Source of the DNA: Isoetes taiwanensis
Lineage: Eukaryota; Streptophyta; Lycopodiopsida; Isoetales; Isoetaceae
DNA: 64,000 nucleotides
Assembly (NCBI GenBank): GCA_021234155.1
Contig: JAJEKV010000024.1
Span: 13,862,913-13,926,912 of the forward strand
Direction: 5' to 3'
Made by a program: the position numbers and the translations under genes. Each line of letters starts with the position of its first letter. Within the stretch, counting starts at the first letter, position 1. Below the pieces are notes generated by a model, which saw nothing but the letters and a program-made list of their open reading frames with translations, did no database searches and was not told the DNA's origin. Of this stretch, positions 35,056 to 46,682 are shown piece after piece.

Positions 35056-35606
35056 GGCCTCTGAAACGTAAACCCTATGAGAACCTAGTAACTCACAGGG
35101 TTTACGTCTCGGAGGTCAAGACATGGTCATTTGCATGGATAATTTGATGCACCATCTCTAGACATGCATGCAGAGACATGGCCACCTCAAAAATGGAGTT
35201 TGAATCTATCGGCCATCCCGAATTGTCCCAAACATCATTGCTACTGCAAAAACTGCTATTGAATTCTAAATGATAGATCGGTTCCTCCCAGGATCTCGGT
35301 TCCCCTATGTGACTATCGAATCCTTCGTTCAGTGATCCTTCCTCGAGCAGGTCTAAAAGAATCCAAGGACGGTTTGGGATAACTTATCAAACCGCAAAGC
35401 GTCTTGCGAGCGACCATGTAGAAACCCAAGTTGTTGTTGTTCGGACAGTACAAAGGCTCCGAAATGGCGATTCGACTTCGTGATGTCGTTTGGAATAGAA
35501 AAATACCATAAGGACCAAGTTATCTACGAGAACAACCACGTTTTGGCCTCCAAAACGTAAACCCTATGAGAACCTAGTAACTCACAGGGTTTACATTTCA
35601 GAGGTG
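35056..35606. repeat. Two GTAAACCCT dyad units and an inverted block
   Basis: 35056-35118 and 35545-35606 each form a stem with GCCTCYRAAACGTAAACCCT facing AGGGTTTACRTYTCRGAGG across ~22 bases. Between them, 35335-35505 is a reverse-complement copy of 33600-33770 and 36770-36945. Related dyads lie at 32841, 33145, 36041 and 36347. Confidence 0.75.
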
Positions 35607-36087
35607 AAGACGTGATCGTTTGTATGGATAATTTGGTGCACCATCTTTAAACATGCATGCAGAGCTATGGCCACCTGGAAAATGGAGTTTGATGTACCGA
35701 TAATCCCGAATTGTCTCAAACATCATTGTTACTGCAAAATTTGCTATTTAGTTCTACAGATTGAAAGGAGGATAGATCCAAAATCAAGCCTGCCACATTG
35801 TAAATCAGATGCTCTATTTGTTGCAAGTCTGCACTTTGTATGTGGCTTGCTGTTTTTCTGTGACAGTTCACTGACAAAATTTGTGATCCACTTTGAACTC
35901 TCTGTTGAGTAAAACCCAAGTTATCATAATTTAAGTGTGCAGACCTTGTTTTGTCTCAGGGAAGTGCACTGTCAAATTTTTGTTCCAACTTTGGACCCTA
36001 TTTTCTCAGTCATCTCATATCCAAATTGAGCACATCTCATATCCGAAATGTAAACCCTTCAAGAACCTAGCAACTCATAGGATTTAC

Positions 36088-36970
36088 GTTTTGGAGGCCG
36101 AAACGTGGTCCTTTTCATAGATAACTTGATATACCATTTCTAAACATGCATGCAGAGCCAATGGCAATTAAAAGATTGGGGTTCTAATCTATTAGCCATC
36201 AAGAAGGATCCTAAACAATGTCTTGCTACTGCAAAAGTGGCTCTTGGATTTTAATTGCTACATTGGGATGAGGATAGATCCAAACTCTATTCCGTCAGTT
36301 CAACTTGACTTCTCAACCATGTCCCAAGTGCAAACAACTAAAACTCGGCCTCGAAAACGTAAACCCTTCAAGAACCTAGAAACACACAGGGTTTACGTTT
36401 CGGAGGCCATATCCTAGTCAGATTCAACCAGAAGCTTGCACAGTGTGCATTGACGCTAGAAGATGGATTCTTAAAATCTTCCGGAAGCAGCCTGTCCCAA
36501 CAGTCCTCTCCCAAATGCCCCTGGTGATGGACAAACAACTCGTGTACTCTGAAACTGTGAAATGGCTCTGCCAATGGACTCAAAACATCGACATTACCTC
36601 GAGGACCAAGTTTCATGGGCAAAGGACCATCCCTTCTCCAAGAAGCGCCAAATTTGCCCATGTCTAGCACATTCGTAGTCAGTTGGCCTAGAGGTGGCTG
36701 CGGAACACTGCCATGCATAATGTTCGTGTTTCTTTTGTTGCCAAAACTAATTGTGTAACTTCATCCCTAGGGTAATTTTACCATTCTGGATGATATGGCA
36801 AAGTCAAATCGCCATTCTGGAGTCTCTATACTGCCAGAACGATGAAACATTTAGGTTTCTACATTGTCGCCATAACACGCTTCGCGGTTTAATAAGTTCT
36901 CCCAGACTGATCTTGAATTTTTTTGAACCTGCTTGAAGCAAGGTCCTTGAATGGAGGATTCAAAGGTTGG
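36088..36970 (+). repeat. Large repeat block, copy 2
   Basis: Second copy of the 32880-33785 block. It includes the best-preserved dyad (36347-36408) and ends exactly where similarity to the CACTA-like element begins, near 36972. Confidence 0.7.
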
Positions 36971-36971
36971 A

Positions 36972-38030
36972 TATTTTTAGACCTATAATTATGGAGTTGA
37001 CCCAACTTTTTGTGCTCTAATGTGTTAATCCAGCTGTTGTACATCATGTTTGAATTTCAAAAACTGCATGGTTACACCCTAGTTACACTATATGTAAGTT
37101 GATAAGAGTTATGTTTTATGTAGATATAAATAGAATGCATCATTTATTACCCACATGGCATTATAGATGGTTGTTATTGGAGCATTTTAACATCTATTTT
37201 TGTCTAGAATTCTATATAGTAGATTCTTTTAGTAAATATTGAGGTTAATATGACTTATGAAAACTCCAAAAAATCATGAATCTATAGCTCGAATAGTTAG
37301 CAACTCATGGCCACAAGAATTAAATCAAAACTTGTTATAATGAGAGAGAAACAATTCTTAAACCTCAAGCAGTTTTTTTGATCAAAATAGGGTTTGGCGG
37401 CTTCCACCAATGTCAGATGATAGCAAAAAGACATGGGAAGATAAAACTCGATGTGTTCTATGATAAACATGCAAATACCTCCAACTTTAGCAAGGTTTAA
37501 GTCACTTTATGCTAGAAATATCGAAGAAGGCAGTTCTGAACTGGTGCAGATGTCAAATTCTCCAATGTTTGAACCATTGGTCTTGAAATTCTCAGAAGTC
37601 ATTAAGAAACAAGTGAAGCTCAAATGATGGTGGTATATTATAAAATTGGAATTTCTTTCGTGAGTTACATGGGTTTAAGTGGCAGAGAACACTTAAAATT
37701 CGCTGCGTGACAAGAAGTCATTAAGAAACAAGTGAAGGCTCAAATGATGGTGGTATATTATAAAATTGAAATTTCTTTCGTGAGTTACATGAGTTTAAGT
37801 GGCAGAGAACACTCAAAATTCGCTGCGTGAGTCGTCTTCTGGGTTTAAGTGGCAGAGAACACTCAAAATTCGCTGTGTGAGTCCAAAATTCGCTCGCTGC
37901 GTGAGTCGTCTTCTGTCAATTCGCTGCGTGAGACCAAAATTTGCTCGCTGCGTCTTCAGTCAATTCGCTGCGTGAGTCCAAAATTTGCTCGCTGCGTGAG
38001 TCGTCTTCTGTCAATTCGCTGCGTGCCAAC
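36972..38030. mobile_element. Diverged fragment related to the CACTA-like element, plus tandem array
   Basis: 36972-37690 aligns with 4210-4955 of the CACTA-like transposon in order: TTTTAGACCTATAA, AGAATGCATCATTTA, AATAGGGTTTGRCG, ATGATGGTGGTATATT, GGTTTAAGTGGCAG. The terminal repeat itself is not found. Instead the end has been amplified: a ~119-bp unit occurs twice (37595, 37714), then AATTCGCTGCGTGAG is repeated about ten times to 38025. A LINE begins immediately after. Confidence 0.75.
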
Positions 38031-38142
38031 CACTGAGGGCAGGCATCGTTTATGTTTCTAAACATCTTTCAATTCTTAATAGCCCTTTAACTCTTTAATC
38101 CCCTTCCATACCATACAACCTCATGGCCGCTTCTGTAGCCCC

Positions 38143-39652
38143 TTGCCCAGACCCCCATTTGGAGGGAGACATTCCCCAGCCCCAGCCCACCTAGGAGAAC
38201 CAGGGGGAGGGCCGCCGCGAAAACGGACCCGGTCAGATTACAAGAACAAGGGAGAAACCTCTTCCATGAGGAGGGAGGCCCGGGCAAAGGCCCAATCTAT
38301 GAGATTGACCTGGGAAATGGGTGAAGGCTGCTCAAGCCCGACACAGGCGCAGACGAGGGCCATGAAACAGATGGAGGAACAGATAGAGTAACAGAACCCG
38401 AATTGTAGGACTGGCAGCAGAGATACAATCCTCGGCATCTCACGTGCTCAAAAGACAGTTGGCAGCGGAAAGGCAATGGATTATAGAGATGGAGACCCGC
38501 ATGCAGCAGTTAGAAGACGGGCTTCGCTTGGCACACTTTGAGAGGCAACAGGATAAGCAGGGCCTTGCTGACTTGTGAGCTCGTGTGGATTCCCTCCTCA
38601 CCACCATAGAGACTATGGCACGCGACAAGCAGGGTGTTGAGCAGAATACAGTGGAAACTATCTCCCGCCTCAAGTCAGAAGCTGAGGGGTATGCCACCAT
38701 AATACAAAACGTCCGAGCCGCCTTCGAAGCCAGCCAGGCAGAGCTAAGAACCCTGCAGAGTAGGGCTGAGACGCAAGATCAGGAGATACAGGAGCTCCGG
38801 GCAACCATTGCCCATCAAGGCAGGGGCCTCCATGCTGAGGTCCATGAACAATTACGACACTGCACGAATGAGTTGGCCAAGCAGCAGAGATTTCAACAGG
38901 ATCTAGGCTCTCGACTCCAGGCAGCAGAGGCCGCAACACGGGGTCAGACAAGCACACATGTCCCACAGCCCACAAGTTGCCAAACAGGCAGACAGACACC
39001 ACCTGCTCCATCTCGCACATCACACCGCCCTCGCTGTGAGCAGCCCACACACTCCAGCCAACAGGCATCACCTGCTGGGACAGCTAATGTTGCCCCTCGA
39101 CTCAGTGAGCAGCAGGAGCAGAGCCGCCGACGTCATAATGTGGTGGTGCGTAGACTCTCGGAGGAGGTAGGAGAAAATCTCACCAAGCGCATCCAGGATG
39201 AGATCCTATTTCAAATGGCATTTCAGACTACAGTGCACATTGCTCGAGCAAGCCGCCTTGGGGCTCAACGCACAGATCGCCCGCGCGTTGTCACCTTCAG
39301 GGTGGCAGACGTGCGAGTGCGTGAGGCCATGATCTTGCGCGTCAGAGTAGGCAATTGAAGGGGACTGCTCTGTATGTCGACCAGGATCTCACTCCGATGC
39401 AACAGGAGTCCCGCCGGCAGCAGCTGGCTCAAGTCAGGGACGTCCGTCGTTGAGGGGGTGCGCATTTTTAGGCCGGCGCTTGCTGAGGTCACCGATGCAA
39501 TGCGTCAAGCCGCTGCCGCTCCTGCTACTGCCAGCACCAGTACCCGTACTGCACCTCCTGCTCCCGCTGCTCCAACTGCTCAGGCGCCGCACACTGCCCC
39601 CCCTGCAACTAGAGCAGATCATCGTGCGTCCACATCAAATGCCAACAAATAG
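38143..39652 (+). pseudogene. LINE 2 ORF1 (coiled coil plus RRM-like, L1 ORF1p type)
   Basis: ORF1 proteins bind LINE RNA as trimers. A basic N-terminus (PPRKRTRSDYKNKGE) is followed by a long heptad-rich coiled coil from ~38400 to 38930, a Ser/Pro/Thr-rich linker, then NVVVRRLSEEVGENLTKRIQ ... RPRVVTFRV, the RRM-like core of L1-type ORF1p. The C-terminal block LYVDQDLTPMQQESRRQQL lies in another frame, and the tail is an Ala/Pro-rich stretch to 39652. Lesions: a frameshift near 38390, TGA at 38576-38578, and frameshifts near 39350 and 39440. No CCHC knuckle is seen, unlike many plant LINE ORF1 proteins. Confidence 0.82.
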
Positions 39653-39667
39653 AAACTGTGCCTCCGG

Positions 39668-40976
39668 ATGGTGTCTTGGAACTGTCGGGGCTTCCCTTGG
39701 CAGAAAGGGGAGAGTCTCAACTCTATTGCACCAGATATGGATCTCATTTTCCTCATGGAAACATGGGAACATGTAGGGCACAGACTACCAAACCTCCCAG
39801 GATATCTGCATTTCTCGGTGTTCAATGAGTGCACAAGCAAGCGAGGGCATGGCGGGGTTGCCTGCTACGATCGTGCAACCTTGAGGCAGTCAGTCTAGTT
39901 GCACAAAACAGACAGGTACAATCGCTACTTGTGGGTGCGCGTGCAGCATGACAGTGGCAGCATTCTCTTCATAGCAGCATGCTACTTTCCACATGCCGAG
40001 AGTAACTTTTATAACACTCATTCGGATGTGGATAGATTAGAGCCCTATGTTGATCTATATGATGACATACAACAACACAAACAGTTGGGCAAGGTTATGT
40101 TGCTTGGCGACTTTAATGCATGCACAGGAGCCGAGCAGGTTCCAAAATTTGAGCCCCTGGCAGAGGACTCTTGCAGCTGAACCCCGCAGAGGTGGCTTGG
40201 TCAAGGATATCAGACGACAGCCATATTTCGCGCTATGGCAGGCAGTTGTTGTTGCTGGGTAGTATCTTTGGCCTGGTTATTTGCAATGGGTTGGCACAAT
40301 GGCCATCTTCCAACTGCTGCACTTGCAGACAGGAGAACCAAGGGGGCGGCTCCAGTGTGGTGGATTATCTGCTAGTTGAGGAACAGGATCTGCACCTGGT
40401 TACCCATTTTTCCATTGGAACAGACACTCGGGACGAGGAAGTGGACTCAGACCACTAGCCTCAGTTCATGCATCTCCATTGGCATGCTCCCCGTGCATCT
40501 ACTGCCTCAACACACCAGGTGCCTCAGCTGCGCCTGGACTACGACCGTGCAGGGACCTATGCCCAGCTGCTTGAGCATGATCTGGCAGGACTGCTGCAAC
40601 TCCCCACACTTCAAGAGCAATCTGCTCAGCTGACTCATCTGCTTCTGACAGCTGCTGAGAGATGCTTTGGGAGAGGCCGTTCACGGCAAACCTCGGGCAC
40701 TACCACCTTCCCCCGCAACAGATGGTTCTGTGATGAGTGTCGGGAGCTAAAATGCACACTCCTTTCTCAAGAACAAGAAAGCCAGATACCTCGCAGAGCA
40801 TCAGCAACAGATGTTTGGTCTTTTAGATCGGCACCCCAAGACATTCTGGAGAAGGGTCTTGAGCAAGACTGCACAGCCTATAGGGAACATCACCTCGGAG
40901 CAATGGGTACAGTACTTGCAACAGCTTTACGACCCGCTCGGGGGACGGACACCAGTCCCTCCACAGATAGGCATGG
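39668..40976 (+). pseudogene. LINE 2 ORF2 endonuclease and linker
   Basis: Starts MVSWNCRGFPWQKG, a standard endonuclease N-terminus, with LMETWE (catalytic Glu), RGHGGVACY, LLGDFNACTG, SVVDYLL and EVDSDH. In-frame TAG codons occur at 39896-39898 and 40456-40458, with frameshifts near 40165 and 40760. The linker DRHPKTFWRRVLSK leads into LQQLYDPLGG and breaks off at the LTR-element insertion. The start sits 16 bases after the ORF1 stop. Confidence 0.9.
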
Positions 40977-43900
40977 TGATACGATTCATGTATATTTGGG
41001 AAGTTGCAATAACATAGAATCATAAAACCCACAATGAAATAATAGAACACCGGACTAAAGAAACTTTATTCATGCACAATTGATATGGCAGCACCATTAA
41101 CCACCCAACCGGATCCACTGGGTTATGGCAAAACACAAGTGCTCTATGGCAAATACAAATTCTCTGGCATCTGGCTTATTGGCCTTCCAGACTAATCTAG
41201 CTACTCCAAGTAGCCACACATCATAAAAACAATTGCAGATCGGTGATGTCTCTATGGCAGTGATCTGTGACCCCTTGTCACGTTTTCGGCCATTACTCTC
41301 TCATACGGATGAACTACGGAATAGCCGCCCCAATTCGGAAACTAGACTTCGAGCTGGTTCCAAGAGCTAAAGGTCGCTTCAATCGGAGCTCTGGTTGCGG
41401 AGATATGTCCAATTGAAGTTTCGGTTCTATTTATAGATCTCTGTGCGACTTTAGCATTTTTTAGCAGGCAGTTGCCTTTTTTATCAAAATATCTCCTTGC
41501 CTTTAATTAGATTATATGACTTATCATATGGGATATTATCTATGATCTTTTTCTCAACCAATAACCATCCCAATGATAGTGCCTCGACCCCTGTTGAAGG
41601 TGTTCCTGGCAAAACCTTCAACCTCAGTGGTTTAGAACCTCCAGGTTGCTTGAGGCAACCACTCTGAGTGCAAAGATTCCAGAAATAGTGCACAAGATTC
41701 CACTGGGAGTATGCTTCCCTGAAGGCCAAAAAGTCTGCTCCACAAAATAACTTGCAGTATGTGATCTATTAAGCTATGGATGTGGATTTCACTCCTCAAG
41801 ATGCTCAACACTTTATACTAACAGGCTACAAAAACTCAGTGAGGTCTGACAAGGCTAGATAGGCCAAAATTTGATCACTGACCCAGTCAATTTTTGGTCA
41901 ATATCCCTGGCAGAGAGCTAAAATTTGAAACTCGATATTGACAAGGAATTTTCTGGACTTACTAATTTTATTCTGCTCAGATTTGCTTGCACAATAAGGG
42001 CCGAATCTCCCTTTTGCCAAAAGGGGACCTAATTTTTTCTTTTGATGACTTTAGAACTGTAAGGAATGAACTACTCTGAAAGAAGATGCTTTTCAGTGAA
42101 GGGTTGCACGTGTGTCTAATGTTGCCTTGCTCAAAATATCTTGCTTGGCAAGATTAATGCTCAAATGATTGCCATTATATGCTCAGTGCCTATTGTGCAA
42201 CACAATTGGATCTAATCCTATCGACTCAGAATAGTTTTGGAATTTAGTCTTAACAAGAACTTAGCTTTTGCCCTTTCCAAAGACATGCTAAATAGGCAGA
42301 CTACTTATATCTGACGATCTGGGCAAAAACAACACGCCTAGCTTCTGATGATTGTTTTCTTTTGGGAATGGATTTCGATGCAACACAAACAAATCACTAC
42401 AAAGGTCGGATTTTCAATTAAATCAAACACTCAAGAAATACAATGCAATATCCCAAGCTCATGGTCTTGGGCACAGAATCAAATAGGTATACATTCAAAC
42501 AATCCAGAGAATTGAGTCAATAATCTAGATCAGAGGTGAACATTGGAGGCCGGGATCAAGCTCAGGATCATCAAGCCGGTCCTTCTTCAAAGCCAGGAAT
42601 CACTTCTTTGCCTCAAAGCCCTCGAATTCCTTCTGTGCAGAAAAGCCCCTTTTGAATTTCCCCTGTTCTGTTGCGTTCTTGGCTCATTCAATTCAATTCT
42701 CTGTCTTTTTGCTTCTCTGACGCATTCTTGACATTACACAGGGTAATTCGGCCATTAAAGATTATGATTGCATGGTTGTTTCGCGAGAATTGGACGGATC
42801 TTGGCGGTTTCCAGATTTAGGGTTCTTGGCAGTTAGAAGATCAATATCCCACAGGCTTAATTGGGTTTAGGCGGCAAGGGTATATAATTGGGTTTAGGCG
42901 GCAAGGGTATATAAGGAAAAGAAAATCCATCATTTATAATTATTGCGTGCAATATCCACGTGGGATCCGGTACCTCCACCGCCCCACATGCCCGGATGTT
43001 CCACGCGGCATGGGGAGATTGGCTGGAAAGAGAGATAGGTTTTGGGGGTAAATAGGAAAATTTTGCACCCCCAAGCCCTATGGCACGATTCCCTAGGAAG
43101 CAACTATAATGTCCAAAATAGAGCCTTTTTTCAAATTTCTTTTTTCCTAAGGGAATCTTTTTTTGCACTCTATAAGATTCTGGAATCTCTTCTCACAATG
43201 GAGCACTTTTGAATTTGGCAAAAATGGAGCTAAGGAGTGGATGATGTGGCATTTGGAAATGATAAGGCTAGGTGGGTATGATGTGGCCAATGGAGATGAT
43301 GACGTGTTAGCCAACTTGAGCTTGAAAATTCTTTCTAGTCAAAAATTTTGAATGATGTGGAGATGATGTGTATGATAAGTGTGGAGTGATGAGGTGTCAA
43401 TGGTGATGTGGCAACAATGATGCTAGTTTGATGCTTTGATATGGATTTTGATTTGAACATATATAGGAGTTTGACATGTCATGGCTAGAATGGTGATGAA
43501 TATGATGACTTGGTACATGAAGTGAGGTGTGAAGTGACTTGGCCCAACAAGTGCTCATTTAGAAGCCAATTTCTTTTATGGAGTAACGTTTTAGTGCCTC
43601 CTAGGGCACACTTGAGTTTTGAACACTTCTTTTGGGAATTTTGCAACTTTCTTTTCACTTAGGTCAAGTTGCATGAGATATTGATTTCTGAGCGAGATTA
43701 TGACCAAGTCAAGTCACTTATGAACTTGTGGATGATGGAGCAAGTGGGTGTTCCATGGAGGTGTGTTTTGACTAGAAAGAACTTTCAAGTTCAAGTTTGA
43801 CTTTGAGAGGTATATGGGCAAGGAATCAAAGTTCAATGGTATTTTAGGATAGTGGGGTAAATGGAGAAGGGAATCACAATGCCAAAGATGCCAAGATCAC

Positions 43901-44306
43901 AAGTAACTACATACCATGGAATATTCTTCAAGGGGTCTTCTTTCTCTACTTTCTTCACCTCCTTTGCTTGTTTGACCTCTTGTATCTCTTGAGTGACTTG
44001 AGTCAATTGTCCTTCCTTTGCTCTTCAAATTCTTGATGTATGCTAGTGAAGCATTTCCCTATTGTCTTGCAAACCAAATCAAGATGAGAGGATTAGTGCA
44101 AAGATGTGCTTAGCTCTTCCATGCTGCCATGGCATGGCAGCAACCCCTTCCATAAATATCAATGGTTCTTCACATCCAAATGCTATGTTATCCTATGCCC
44201 CTTTATATTATTAGGTGACCTTAGGAATAACATTTACATAGTATTTGCCATAATTCCAATAACCCATTCGCCATGGACCACGCCCCTGTACTTGCTCCGC
44301 AATCCA
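40977..44306 (-). repeat. 3' LTR of the 21.8-kb element (interrupted)
   Basis: 40977-41591 plus 44143-44306 align with the right LTR 62218-62773. The net LTR is about 779 bp. Positions 41233-41454 (about 222 bp) are absent from the right LTR. The interruption at 41592-44142 is a separate insertion. On the minus strand the LTR begins TGGATTGCGGAGC, where the other copy reads TGATACGGAGC. Confidence 0.88.
41592..44142. mobile_element. 2551-bp TG...CA insertion, probable solo LTR
   Basis: The ends are TGTTGAAGG... and ...GGCAGCA, flanked by ACCCC at 41587-41591 and 44143-44147. The right LTR of the host element retains the empty site (TTCGACCCCTTCCATAAA), which proves the insertion. No internal repeats, primer site or protein domain were found, so a solo LTR of a long-LTR element is the simplest reading. 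43230-43440 is rich in ATGATGTGGC-like phrases; 42853-42915 has a doubled GGGTTTAGGCGGCAAGGG. Confidence 0.82.
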
Positions 44307-44457
44307 TCTCTTCTCAAGATAGATCGTCCGCGATCGTTCAAGATACGCTCAATTTCAGTCCATCCCTTCTCAAGAAGGATCACCCCGCGATCATCCAAGA
44401 TACGCTCCATTTCAATCCATCCCTTCTCAAGATGGATCTTCCATGGTCATCACCAGT
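44303..44457. repeat. 57-bp tandem repeats next to the 3' LTR
   Basis: Three units starting TCCATCYCTTCTCAAGATRG (44303, 44359, 44417), with CGCGATCRTYCAAGATACGC inside the first two. They overlap the LTR edge. Confidence 0.75.
44307..44315 (-). other. Polypurine tract of the 21.8-kb element
   Basis: The minus strand reads GAGAAGAGA immediately before the LTR start TGGATTGC. Its position and composition fit plus-strand priming and support the minus orientation. Confidence 0.65.
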
Positions 44458-45987
44458 CTGAAAGTTTTATAATCCCTGCAAAACTCCAGAAGTAGTTACG
44501 GATATCCGCGTACTTCCACAGTATGATATATCCCTTGTACCTCCGTGGTACGTTATTATCTTTCGTACCTCCGTGGTACTACTTGATTGTATCGCCACCG
44601 TGATACAGTGTATCTCCAAGATACAGATGCAACTTTTGTCAAGTCAATTGTGTTGCAATCACAATTACTAGTCTTCAAAAGTATACATCTTATGCTCTCT
44701 TGTTCAAGCCGATTGTGCTGCAGACACAATCACTAGTCTACCAAGAGGCATTCCCTATCTAGTATAGCATGTTCAAGCTGGCTACATTGCAATCGTAGTC
44801 ACTAATCTACCATAGGCATACACAACAAAAGTATCTATTCTTTATTCCAAATAAAGAAATTCAACTTACGAACTTTACCCATAAGCCTGTCCCATAGGAA
44901 ACAATTTGAGATTCCGCATCCAAATTTTGCGTCCATATCCTTGACAGCTTGTACATAAAGTGTCTCCCAATGCTTACCACTAAGCAAACCTGCAAATAAG
45001 GTCAAGTGTTAATATAGATGACTTCTTAAGTCGAATATTCATATAAATGACCACCACGCTCTGACTCTGCAATCCCAAGCAGGATGCTTTTGCGTCGTGT
45101 TAATATAACGCTCTGACTCTGCAATCCCAAGCAGGATGCTTTTGCGGTTCTCCATACTCAGGCTTAAAGATTGGAATTTACACAGGCTCAGATGATCAAG
45201 ATGAACTTCTAGAGATGGCAAGAGGTTATGGCGGGTAGTTTGGCTATTATGACAAAGCAGAGCTCAGTGTTTTGCAACAAGGGTTTACTTGTCTCCATGA
45301 CAAGCTATTTGTCTCCATGACAACTCGTCTCCACGATAAACTACTTGTCTCCACGACAAGCTTCTCCATAACAACCCAGCACTCACAATCCCCAAAGGAT
45401 CATAGAAGTTTCCCCAATAATCCGAATTCGTTCACCACAAGTCGGTCCATATACTTCGAGCATCTTCCACGAAAAAGCACGAATTCATTAATTAGAGAAA
45501 TTTGGAATTCTCGTTTAGCATGAAATAGGTTAGCGGGTAGCCATATAGTGCAAAAACTACTACCAATTGAGTAAAAGTTGGCGTTTTTTTGCACAAATTC
45601 TGCAAATGCTTCAGTCTTATTCGGAAATATAGTTTTTACTGCTAATGCAGAGGTTCACCGCGAGTATAACGTAGTAGGAGGGAGTGTGAAAACTTCTCGC
45701 AAGAAGCGCGAACGCGATGTTTTGCAGCTGAAAGGAGACGAAAGAATGTGCCTTTTATTAAAACCATATGAGAGCATTGTGTTAAAAGAAGGTACCGAGG
45801 AGCAAGGATATCACACAAAATTCAGTATTTAAAGCCATGTAATTGCTACAGAGGATCGCGGTCGCGATTATTTTTAGCATTAAACATATGGTAAAAGATA
45901 TGGGTAAAGACAAAACCAAAGTTTTCGAAACAAAAATTTCCATTGAAGGAAGTAATATACAACATAATTACTGATTGAAGGAGATAA
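44458..45987. other. Tandem-repeat-rich interior flank
   Basis: Contains GTACCTCCGTGGTAC inverted repeats (44536-44580) and three ~64-bp diverged units with TTCAAGCYGATTGTGCTGCA (44641-44830). It also has a 52-bp duplication of CGCTCTGACTCTGCAATCCC (45057-45147) and four ACTTGTCTCCACGACAAG units (45286-45370). A plus-strand frame at 45578-45832 has no recognised homology. The dyad GATCGCGGTCGCGAT lies at 45854-45868. Confidence 0.55.
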
Positions 45988-46658
45988 TTATTCTGATTGT
46001 GTTTCAGATACTTGATCAGGTATCACACCCATTTCATTGGCCATGCGATTGACATGCTCTCTACCCAATTCCATAGCTTGTGTTGTGTCCATCTCTGAAT
46101 AACCTGTGATCTCTGGAACTACAACACCCATGGCGTTTGCGATGCGAGATGTGAATCAGGCTCCCATTCTTCACTGTCCACTGCACTGCTCCCGCCTATA
46201 AGTTCGTTTTGCAGTAGCTCCGCAGCAGTAGCATTCTGATGTGGATGATAGAGCTTCTGCTTCTTGCTGTGTACCTGATGCTCCTGTGACCCAAGAACCT
46301 CATCTTGGTCAATGTCCATGTGCTGTTGGTCTGCTTCCATGTGCTTTGGGTCTGTTTCCATGTGTTCTACGCCCACGTATTCAAACTTATGTTCGCCTGT
46401 CAAGAAAGGCATGTACCCATCAAGCTTCTCATTAAGTGCATTCAATTTTTGAAAAGTGGGCTCCAGGGCTTCTATACCTTTTTCCGTCTCTTCAAGCAAG
46501 CGCTTTGTTTCTTGCATTCTCTCTTCGTAGGACTTAGCATCGAGGTTTTCCAAAATGGAACCCAACTTTGATAGATCTGTGTTTTGGGTGATACTGATGT
46601 CGGGTTGAGCTGGATCGTGGTCAACATTCTCCGCTTTTCGGCTCTTCCTCAAACCCAT
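45988..46658 (-). pseudogene. Unknown coiled-coil protein segment of the cargo gene
   Basis: Starts MGLRKSRKAENVDHDPAQPD and has a heptad-rich helix (ENLDAKSYEERMQETKRLLE ... KLNALNEKL). A three-fold HMETDPKHMEADQQHMDID repeat and a polar tail follow. The open frame ends at 46119. A one-base shift near 46142 continues into ANAMGVVVPEITGYSEMD and REHVNRMANEMGVIPDQ, an internal repeat, ending with TAA at 45988-45990. No family is recognised. It is probably the C-terminal part of the larger decayed minus-strand gene running from 55.1 kb. It may alternatively be a separate small gene. Confidence 0.5.
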
Positions 46659-46682
46659 CTCGGACTTGGATTGGCCATCTTA

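Larger units (their letters stand above)
38060..40976 (+). mobile_element. LINE retrotransposon 2, 5' part (continues at 62774)
   Basis: Plus-strand L1-type LINE with a recognisable ORF1 and the ORF2 endonuclease and linker. It is cut at 40976 by a 21.8-kb LTR element. CATGG at 40972-40976 is duplicated at 62774-62778, and the ORF2 frame resumes there (PPQIG then MALVVTEGD). The element continues past the right window edge. Multiple nonsense codons and frameshifts show it is old. Confidence 0.93.

Noticed and set aside
38670-39071. Minus-strand frames opposite LINE 2 ORF1
   Set aside because: Antisense shadows of a coiled-coil coding region; no domain and no conservation with LINE 1.
42857-43168. 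103-codon frame with IPLPPKPN repeats
   Set aside because: The repeat comes from a doubled 30-bp non-coding unit within the probable solo LTR.
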